From Pricia antarctica (lineage in GTDB: Bacteria; Bacteroidota; Bacteroidia; Flavobacteriales; Flavobacteriaceae): a stretch of DNA of 64,000 nucleotides. The position numbers and the translations under genes were made by a program. The stretch covers positions 372,001 to 436,000 of the forward strand of contig NZ_FNAO01000003.1 in assembly GCF_900101815.1 (NCBI RefSeq), written 5' to 3'. Shown piece by piece: positions 55,444 to 62,329 of this stretch. Positions within the stretch are counted from its first letter, which is position 1. Each line of letters opens with the position of its first letter. A model generated the notes under the pieces. It searched no databases. It was not told the origin of the DNA and worked only from the letters and a program-made list of their open reading frames with translations.

Positions 55444-56840
55444 AAAATAGAGCTGTCATCATCGAACTTTTAGGTGTTTCCACCGCGCTTTATTTTGAAC
55501 GTGGCCGATTCACAAAAGACGTCCTGAACGCCATGGTCTTTCCCATCTTCATTCTTGGCCCAGTAGCCGGGCAGTCCCAAGATAAAAGCTGTCGAAGTGC
55601 AAAAGCTCACTTGAACGCCTGTGTATTGTTCCTGTCGCTTATTGGCGCATTCGGTCTTGGTATTTTCAGTGCGCATGCGCAGAGCCTGCAATCCTATATT
55701 CAGGAAGCAGAGGCCCATAATCCTGATATTCAAGCCTACGAGTTGCGCCACGAGATTGCCCAAGAAAAGGTAAACGAGGTCAATACATTACCCAATACCA
55801 CAATAAGCGCGGGCTATTTTGTTAGCGAGCCCGAAACCCGAACCGGTGCACAACGCGCAAAATTTTCAGTCTCCCAAATGCTACCGTGGTTTGGCACGAT
55901 AACGGCAAGGGAAAACTACGCCAGTTCCATGGCCGAAGCGGAATATGTCGAAATCGTCATTGCCAAACGAAAGCTGGCATTGGAGGTTGCCCAGTTGTAT
56001 TATCAATTCTACGCCATCGGGGCAAAGCAAAAGGTGCTTGACGAAAATATCCAACTGCTAAAAACCTACGAGCGCTTGGCACTGACCTCCGTAGAAGTCG
56101 GTAAAGCCTCCGCAGTCGATGTACTTCGGCTACAGATCCGGCAGAACGAGCTGCAGCAGCAAAAAGAGATGCTGTTTCAACAGGCGAAAGGTATTCTAGC
56201 CGGCCTTAACAGTAAGCTAGACCGGCAGTATGACCATCTTGTACAGGTGGTCACCGAGCTAGAGATTCCGGATGCCGATTTAGAATATAGCTATGATTCC
56301 ATTTCCGAAAATCCGGAATTGCTCAGATATGATCGGCTGTTCGAATCGGTCGTACAATCCGAATTACTGAACCAAAAAGAACGTGCGCCGAGCGTCGGGG
56401 TCGGCCTTGATTATGTGCCCGTAGCGGAGCGTACCGATATGATGCTTACCGATAACGGGAAGGACATTATCATGCCCATGGTCACCCTTTCCATCCCTAT
56501 CTTCAACAAAGTCTATTCATCCCTATCCAAACAAAATGAACTGCGTCAAAAGGAATTGGAAGCCCAGAAAAACGAGCGGCTAAACGTATTGCAAAGCAAA
56601 TTCTCCCGAGCGATATCCCAAAGAAATCAAGCGCGTATCAGTTTCGATACACAGACTAAAAATCTCGAACAAGCTAGGGATGCCGAAGAAATCCTTACGA
56701 CAAACTACGAAACGGGAACCATCGATTTTAACGAAGTGCTTGACATTCAAGAGCTACAGTTAAAATTCCAAACAGAGCAAATCGAGTCGGTGCAAGAGTA
56801 TTTTGCGCAATCGGCCATTATCAACTACTTGATAAATTGA
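55440..56840 (+). CDS. TolC-family outer membrane channel of the metal pump
   Basis: 466 residues from the ATG overlapping the CusA stop. A typical signal peptide (NACVLFLSLIGAFGLGIFSAHAQ) begins only at residue 58, so the first 57 residues are an unusual extension. A TTG at 55611 could start the usual protein directly at this peptide. The rest has two TolC repeats with long helices, ending FAQSAIINYLIN. It would provide the outer membrane duct for CusA. The adaptor that should connect both is not in the window. Confidence 0.92.
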   Translation: MKNRAVIIELLGVSTALYFERGRFTKDVLNAMVFPIFILGPVAGQSQDKSCRSAKAHLNACVLFLSLIGAFGLGIFSAHAQSLQSYIQEAEAHNPDIQAYELRHEIAQEKVNEVNTLPNTTISAGYFVSEPETRTGAQRAKFSVSQMLPWFGTITARENYASSMAEAEYVEIVIAKRKLALEVAQLYYQFYAIGAKQKVLDENIQLLKTYERLALTSVEVGKASAVDVLRLQIRQNELQQQKEMLFQQAKGILAGLNSKLDRQYDHLVQVVTELEIPDADLEYSYDSISENPELLRYDRLFESVVQSELLNQKERAPSVGVGLDYVPVAERTDMMLTDNGKDIIMPMVTLSIPIFNKVYSSLSKQNELRQKELEAQKNERLNVLQSKFSRAISQRNQARISFDTQTKNLEQARDAEEILTTNYETGTIDFNEVLDIQELQLKFQTEQIESVQEYFAQSAIINYLIN

Positions 56841-56842
56841 GT

Positions 56843-57409
56843 ATGATACAGGATTTCTTTATAAAAAATATGGTGTGCGATAGATGCATTAAGGTTTTAA
56901 AGGATGAGTTGCACCATAATAACATCGTCTTAAAGCAAATCGAACTGGGTCGCGTGCGCTTGGATATTGAGGGCGATGGGGAAATCGAAAAATTGGAAAC
57001 ATTGCTCGAAAAAAATGGCTTCTCTCTAATCGATCGTGCCGATGAAAAACTTACGGAGCAGATTAAGATAGAACTTATCAAGACCTTGAAAGAATTGCCG
57101 CTGCAAATCAAAACGAAACTATCCACGCACTTGGCCAATACTTTGGGAGTCGAATATTCAAAAATCAGCAAGGTTTTCTCGTTTACCGAGGGCATAACCA
57201 TCGAAAGGTATTTTATCAAACTGAAAACCGAAAAGGTAAAGGAACTGATCCAGGCGAAAGAAATCAATTTTACGGAAATGGGGCAATTGCTTGATTACAG
57301 CAATGTAAACCACCTTAGCCGACAATTTAAAAGCGAGACGGGAATGAGTTTATCAGCCTATAAATCGCAACAAAAGAACTTTAGGAACTCTTTAGACCAA
57401 ATTATGTAG
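56843..57409 (+). CDS. AraC-family regulator with N-terminal metal-binding-like domain
   Basis: 188 residues from the ATG at 56843. Residues 1-65 form a ferredoxin-like domain resembling HMA metal domains, with FIKNMVCDRCIKVLKDEL (a CxxC in the loop), followed by a single AraC helix-turn-helix region (GQLLDYSNVNHLSRQFKSETG). Such fusions are seen near copper ATPases in Bacteroidota. I infer a cytoplasmic sensor that binds Cu(I) through the cysteine pair and controls the flanking genes. It starts two bases after the TolC stop. Confidence 0.88.
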   Translation: MIQDFFIKNMVCDRCIKVLKDELHHNNIVLKQIELGRVRLDIEGDGEIEKLETLLEKNGFSLIDRADEKLTEQIKIELIKTLKELPLQIKTKLSTHLANTLGVEYSKISKVFSFTEGITIERYFIKLKTEKVKELIQAKEINFTEMGQLLDYSNVNHLSRQFKSETGMSLSAYKSQQKNFRNSLDQIM

Positions 57410-57516
57410 ATAACAGCCATAATTATGATACAAATGACTGTATTTCAGTGGTATCTTTAATCAAATTATGAATTAAAACTCTATATAATATGAAAAATTG
57501 AAAATTAATTGAAGCC

Positions 57517-57810
57517 TTGAACAACTGCGTTGCACATTGTAATTATTGTGCGGATGCCTGTTTAGATACCGAAGACATCAAGATTATGGTTGATTGTATC
57601 AGAACCGATAGGGCTTGCGCAGAAGTATGCAGCACGACTGCTAAATTGCTTGCCGCAAATTATGAAGAGGCAAAAGGTATGGTAGAATATTGCCATAGTG
57701 TCTGTAAAAAATGTGCCGATGAATGCGGCAAGCATGACCATCAACAGTGTAAAGATTGTGCGGATGCCTGTAGAAAATGTGCTGATGCCTGTGCAGAAAA
57801 CCTGGCATAA
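57517..57810 (+). CDS. Four-helix-bundle copper storage protein (Csp-like), N-terminus interrupted
   Basis: 97 residues after a TTG, with about sixteen cysteines in CxxC- and CxxxC-spaced pairs along four helices (NNCVAHCNYCADAC, YCHSVCKKCADEC, CKDCADACRKCADAC), the pattern of cytosolic Csp copper-storage proteins that hold many Cu(I) ions. An ATG at 57490 would give the expected MKN-KLIEALNNC start, but the fourth codon is TGA (57499-57501). Either translation begins at TTG 57517, or the gene is freshly mutated. The position in the copper cluster fits storage. Confidence 0.8.
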   Translation: MNNCVAHCNYCADACLDTEDIKIMVDCIRTDRACAEVCSTTAKLLAANYEEAKGMVEYCHSVCKKCADECGKHDHQQCKDCADACRKCADACAENLA

Positions 57811-57837
57811 TTGAATACTTGGTAAAATTGAATACCA

Positions 57838-57857
57838 CCCTTTCCGTAAGGAAAGGG
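57838..57857 (+). terminator. Hairpin between the storage protein and the multicopper oxidase
   Basis: CCCTTTCC (57838-57845) pairs perfectly with GGAAAGGG (57850-57857) around GTAA and is followed by CTTCTT, a weak T tract. It may partly end transcription before the multicopper oxidase gene. Confidence 0.5.
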
Positions 57858-57875
57858 CTTCTTAAACAATTATAA

Positions 57876-60404
57876 ATGAGAATACTACTTATACTTTTGA
57901 TTTCAGGATTCTGCGTTTCTAGTTTAAAGGCACAAATATCCAATACCTATGAAGAAAATAAGGACAACTGGCCGGAACACGTTTATAATCTGACCATAGA
58001 CTATGGGACGGTCAATTTCACTGGCAAGGATGTAAAAGCCATGACCATAAATGGAGGCATTCCCGGCCCTAATCTGCAATTTGAAGAAGGCGAATTTGCT
58101 ATCATCAATGTGACCAATAAAATGGACGTGGAAACGTCGGTACATTGGCATGGGATGATATTGCCGAATTTTTATGACGGTGTTCCCTATCTGAGCACTC
58201 CGCCGATCCGGCCAGGCAAAACATTACAGTACAAGTTTGCCATAAAACAATCCGGCACGTATTGGTATCATTCGCATACGGGATTACAGGAACAACGGGG
58301 CGTTTATGGTTCCATTCAAATCAATCCCAAAGAAACCGATTTGGAATATGATAAAGATTTGGTACTAGTGGTATCGGACTGGATGGACGAAAAGCCACGA
58401 TCCCAATTAAAAAACTTGAAACGTGGCAACGAGTGGTACTTGATAAAAAAAGGTCAGGTACAGAGCCTTGATAAACTCATCAAGAAAAATGCGGTAGGCG
58501 CAAAGCTAAAAATGGCTTGGCAGCGAATGCCGGATATGGCCATTTCCGATAACTATTACGATAAATTCTTCATCAACGGAAAGGCCGAACAGAATTATCC
58601 TGATTTTGAGCCAGGAGAAAAAGTACGTTTACGCTTTGTGAATGCTTCCGCAGCAACCTACTATTGGTTGACTTTCGGCGGCGAAGACCCCTTGCTAATA
58701 TCGGCCGACGGTATTGACGTTGTTCCCGTAGAACATAATAAGACCTTAATCGGGGTGGCGGAAACCTACGATTATATCGTAACGATCCCACAAAGCGGAA
58801 AACTTCAAATCCTTGCGACCGCTCAGGACGGTTCCGGAGAGGCATCGGCCTATGTCGGCAAAGGCGAAACCCTAAAAGCCCCTATGGTCGCTGAACCGGA
58901 TTTGATAAAAAGCATGAAGCAAATGATGTCCATGGGAATGAAAATGGGCGCTCCGGCCTCAAAATTCAATCCTTCGAAAAACGATTCCATTCAGGTAATG
59001 AAAAAATATAAGATGGACATGGGCGGAATGCAGATGGGCGGCCATAAAATGAATATGAAGGGGGGCAAGATGGAGATGGACGGGATGAAAATGGATTCCA
59101 CCAAAATGAACCACGATAAGATGGACCATTCCAAAATGAATATGAAAGACGATAAGATGAAGATGGACGGGATGAAAAAAATGGATTCCACCAAAATGGC
59201 GCACACTAAGATGGACCGCTCCAAAATGAATATGAAGGAGGGAAAGATGAAGATGTCGAAATCTGAGATGAATATGAAAAAGGGAAAGGCCAATATGATG
59301 ATGGATGATACGAGGAAAATGGATGATGGTATGAAAATGGGTTATATGGTTCCCAAAGACAAGGTTGTAGGTGACAATATGAAGACGGGCGGTAACCCAG
59401 AATTCAACTACAACTACCTGCGTTCGCCCGAAAAGACTGTTTTTGACAATGACAAACCCGTGAAGCAGATGCTATTCAACCTTACCGGAAATATGAACCG
59501 CTACGTCTGGTCGATCAACGGGGTGCCCCTATCCGAAACAGATAAGATAAAAATCAATCAAGGTGAAGTGGTACGCATCACACTCAATAACTTGACGATG
59601 ATGCACCACCCGATGCATTTGCATGGCCACTTCTTCAGGGTGTTGAACGAAAATGGTGAATACTCTCCCTTGAAGCACACCGTGAATGTGGCACCGATGC
59701 AGAAGGTGGTCATCGAATTCGATGCGAAGGAATATGGGGACTGGTTTTTCCATTGCCACGTGCTCTATCATATGAATGCCGGAATGGCAAGAGTATTCAG
59801 CTACTCTGAAACCCCAAGAGATGAAAGATTGAAAGGCTATCCACTAACCAATCTGACAAATGAGGCAGACCACATGTTCACTTGGGGCGAGTTGACCGCT
59901 GCCAGTCACATGACAGAACTGTACGCCACTGCCACAAACATCAGAAATCAGTTTACCCTTATGGGGGAATATGGCTGGAACAAAAATCTGGAAGCCGAAT
60001 TCAGTTATGAACGTTATCTCAATGACTATTTCAGGGTGTTTGGAGGTGTAAATGTTGAGAACGGTATAAAAAACAGTCTTGAAGAAATAAACACCACCGC
60101 GATTGCGGGAGTACGTTGGTTAATGCCACTACTCATAAATTCGGACTTTAGAATAGATAGTAAATTACGACCGCAAGTACGTTTAAGTACAGGGTTTATG
60201 GTTTTACCTCGACTGGGGGTTTTTGGACAATATGAATACCAAATGGATTTCGGTTGGGTCAATGATTTGGAGGCTGGTACCGATTTTGAGAGTGAATCCA
60301 CTTGGCAAGTGGGACTGGAGTATGTGCTGGGAAGGAATTTTTCCCTCATGGGAAGCTATGACAACCGTTTTGGAGCCGGTGGGGGCCTTTCCGTTAGATT
60401 TTAA
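57876..60404 (+). CDS. Multicopper oxidase with Met-rich insert, fused to a CopB-like outer membrane domain
   Basis: 842 residues. A signal peptide (about 1-21) is followed by cupredoxin domains with all copper ligands: HWHGMI, YWYHSHTGLQ, HPMHLHGHFF and HCHVLYHMNAGM. Between domains two and three lies a methionine/lysine/aspartate-rich stretch (about 347-503, some 40 Met). After the oxidase, residues from about 665 (HMFTWGELTAASHMTELYAT) to LSVRF resemble the CopB/PcoB beta barrel. In E. coli and Pseudomonas, CopA-type oxidases and CopB are separate proteins; here they form one chain. It probably oxidises Cu(I) in the periplasm while anchored to the outer membrane. Confidence 0.9.
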   Translation: MRILLILLISGFCVSSLKAQISNTYEENKDNWPEHVYNLTIDYGTVNFTGKDVKAMTINGGIPGPNLQFEEGEFAIINVTNKMDVETSVHWHGMILPNFYDGVPYLSTPPIRPGKTLQYKFAIKQSGTYWYHSHTGLQEQRGVYGSIQINPKETDLEYDKDLVLVVSDWMDEKPRSQLKNLKRGNEWYLIKKGQVQSLDKLIKKNAVGAKLKMAWQRMPDMAISDNYYDKFFINGKAEQNYPDFEPGEKVRLRFVNASAATYYWLTFGGEDPLLISADGIDVVPVEHNKTLIGVAETYDYIVTIPQSGKLQILATAQDGSGEASAYVGKGETLKAPMVAEPDLIKSMKQMMSMGMKMGAPASKFNPSKNDSIQVMKKYKMDMGGMQMGGHKMNMKGGKMEMDGMKMDSTKMNHDKMDHSKMNMKDDKMKMDGMKKMDSTKMAHTKMDRSKMNMKEGKMKMSKSEMNMKKGKANMMMDDTRKMDDGMKMGYMVPKDKVVGDNMKTGGNPEFNYNYLRSPEKTVFDNDKPVKQMLFNLTGNMNRYVWSINGVPLSETDKIKINQGEVVRITLNNLTMMHHPMHLHGHFFRVLNENGEYSPLKHTVNVAPMQKVVIEFDAKEYGDWFFHCHVLYHMNAGMARVFSYSETPRDERLKGYPLTNLTNEADHMFTWGELTAASHMTELYATATNIRNQFTLMGEYGWNKNLEAEFSYERYLNDYFRVFGGVNVENGIKNSLEEINTTAIAGVRWLMPLLINSDFRIDSKLRPQVRLSTGFMVLPRLGVFGQYEYQMDFGWVNDLEAGTDFESESTWQVGLEYVLGRNFSLMGSYDNRFGAGGGLSVRF
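59079..59255 (+). repeat. Internal tandem duplication coding the Met-rich segment
   Basis: Two copies of about 87-90 bases (59079-59165 and 59166-59255) encode DGMKMDSTKMNHDKMDHSKM-type repeats, in frame, with most differences silent or conservative. Copy number may vary by slippage. Confidence 0.8.
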
Positions 60405-60442
60405 AACTTGAAGAAATTAGTAACCTTAAAAATCAGATAACG

Positions 60443-61033
60443 ATGACAACAGTTAAAACAGTAATATATACCAGCGCGATCGTATTAACGGCTCTAATTT
60501 GCATTTCCTGTAAGGACGGTACCAAAAAAGTTGCGGCTGTGCCGATGGGCAACGAAATGCATCATGAAGATAGAAACGATATGGGGAATCCGGCAAACAA
60601 TGATGCACGAGATTCAAGAACAACGGCTATCCTAGATGGATATCTCTCCATCAAAAATGCCCTTGTGGCCGACAATACCGACGAGGCTGCCGAAGCAGGC
60701 GGCAAACTAGTTGCCGCATTGGACAACTTTGATGTGTCCGCCTATTCAAGTTCCGAGCAAACACAACTCAAGGATATTATTGTCGATGCCAAGGAACAGG
60801 CCGAACATATTTCGGAGAGCCCGATGGAACATCAGCGTGAGCATCTTAAGACGCTGAGCACAGACGTTACCGATATGGTGGCCATCATCGGAACGGACAA
60901 AAAGCTTTACGAGCAGTTCTGCCCTATGTACGAAAACGGAAGCACGTGGTTAAGTGCGAGCAACGAGGTCAAGAATCCGTATTACGGGAGTAAAATGGTG
61001 GATTGCGGTAAAATTCAGCAAGAAATTAATTAA
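60443..61033 (+). CDS. DUF3347 lipoprotein of the copper cluster
   Basis: 196 residues. The N-terminus is a lipoprotein signal with lipobox-like LICISC (lipidation at about residue 23). The rest is a four-helix DUF3347 domain (ILDGYLSIKNALVADNTDEA), ending with the cysteine-containing FCPMYENGSTWLSASNEV and MVDCGKIQQEIN. DUF3347 domains are often fused or adjacent to CusB/CzcB adaptors. It probably binds copper at the periplasmic side. It is read with the oxidase and permease genes. Confidence 0.85.
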   Translation: MTTVKTVIYTSAIVLTALICISCKDGTKKVAAVPMGNEMHHEDRNDMGNPANNDARDSRTTAILDGYLSIKNALVADNTDEAAEAGGKLVAALDNFDVSAYSSSEQTQLKDIIVDAKEQAEHISESPMEHQREHLKTLSTDVTDMVAIIGTDKKLYEQFCPMYENGSTWLSASNEVKNPYYGSKMVDCGKIQQEIN

Positions 61034-61099
61034 TGGGACGCTGGAGCTAGGGAATATCTAAAAGATCTGAAATAAAACCTTGTACTACAAATCTAAAAG

Positions 61100-62323
61100 A
61101 TGAACGACTTTCTAAAACAATGGGGCGAAGCTGCCTATACTACAACGGGATTTTTCTGGATGGCACTATGGGCGTTTGTCCTAGGCTACATCATAAGCAG
61201 TATGATACAGATTTTTGTGACCGAAAAACGGATGCAGAAAGCCATGGGCGAAAATGAAGGGAAGAGCATGCTCTTGGGTACATTTTTCGGTTTTATAAGC
61301 AGCTCGTGCAGCTTTGCGGCATTGGCGGGCACAAAATCCATCTTTAAAAAAGGGGCAAGTTTTGTTTCCTCCATCGCTTTCTTGTTGGCATCGACAAATC
61401 TGGTCATTGAACTGGGGATTATCATCTCTATATTCTTGGGATGGCAATTCGTAGTGGGTGAATATGTGGGAGGCGTTCTTCTGATTTTGATATGTTGGCT
61501 GCTGATACGTATCATCAATCCTAAAAAACTGATCGAAAATGCCCGAAAAAATTTGGAAAGCGAAGATGATGACGAGATGGACGACTCCCAAGACTGGAAG
61601 AAACAGATTCAAAAAGAGAACAGTTGGGCAAGGGTCGCCAAAAAGTATAAAATGGAATGGCAAATGGTCTGGAAAGACGTCACCGTCGGCTTTACCATTG
61701 CCGGTATCGTTGCGGTCTTTGTGCCCGATTCGTTTTTTGAGACCCTTTTTATCAACAGCGGTCAGGGCAATACAGATTTTACCTTTTTCGAGATTTTAGA
61801 GCATATTTTGGTGGGACCTGTCGCGGCTTTCTTAACGTTTATAGGTTCTATGGGGAATATTCCGTTAGCTGCTCTGTTGTTTGGCAAGGGAGTGAGTTTC
61901 GCTGGCGTGATGGCGTTTATTTTTAGCGATTTGGTAGTTTTTCCGGTATTGCGGATCAATGCCAAATATTATGGGTGGAAAATGTCCCTTTTTATTTTGT
62001 TCCTATTGTTTACGGCGTTGATCGGAACGGCATTGACCCTGCACTACGGATTTGACCTGCTCGCAATTTTACCCGATCCATCTCAGGTCAAGATTAAGGA
62101 TAGCGAATTCTTCAAGATAGACTACACGTTCTATTTGAACATGTCCTTCCTAGTGATTTCAGGATATTTGGTCTATCTAGGATTTTTTAAAAAGAAGGAT
62201 GTAGAACACGGTATGAGCGAGATGGCGCCAAAAAGTCCACTGTTGGAACGTGTTTTAAAATATATCGCGTTTGTCTGTTACATCTGGCTTGCAGGAGGAT
62301 TGATAGTGAAATTTTTAATATAG
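61100..62323 (+). CDS. Permease of the DUF318/ArsP-like family
   Basis: 407 residues with about eight to ten membrane helices and the two internally repeated G-rich segments (FGFISSSCSFAALAGTKSIF and IGSMGNIPLAALLFGKGVSF) typical of the UPF0718 permeases. A cytoplasmic charged loop (about 145-190) lies between. ArsP relatives export methylated arsenicals, but the cluster suggests a metal- or copper-linked substrate. The function remains unassigned. Six bases separate its stop from the ATPase start. Confidence 0.85.
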   Translation: MNDFLKQWGEAAYTTTGFFWMALWAFVLGYIISSMIQIFVTEKRMQKAMGENEGKSMLLGTFFGFISSSCSFAALAGTKSIFKKGASFVSSIAFLLASTNLVIELGIIISIFLGWQFVVGEYVGGVLLILICWLLIRIINPKKLIENARKNLESEDDDEMDDSQDWKKQIQKENSWARVAKKYKMEWQMVWKDVTVGFTIAGIVAVFVPDSFFETLFINSGQGNTDFTFFEILEHILVGPVAAFLTFIGSMGNIPLAALLFGKGVSFAGVMAFIFSDLVVFPVLRINAKYYGWKMSLFILFLLFTALIGTALTLHYGFDLLAILPDPSQVKIKDSEFFKIDYTFYLNMSFLVISGYLVYLGFFKKKDVEHGMSEMAPKSPLLERVLKYIAFVCYIWLAGGLIVKFLI

Positions 62324-62329
62324 TAAACC

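Noticed and set aside
57499-57501. TGA in the storage gene as a selenocysteine codon
   Set aside because: It is only the fourth codon, not in place of a conserved cysteine, and no bacterial SECIS-like hairpin follows it.
58959-59293. Two overlapping minus-strand frames rich in histidine, isoleucine and phenylalanine
   Set aside because: They are the antisense of the methionine-rich insert of the multicopper oxidase.
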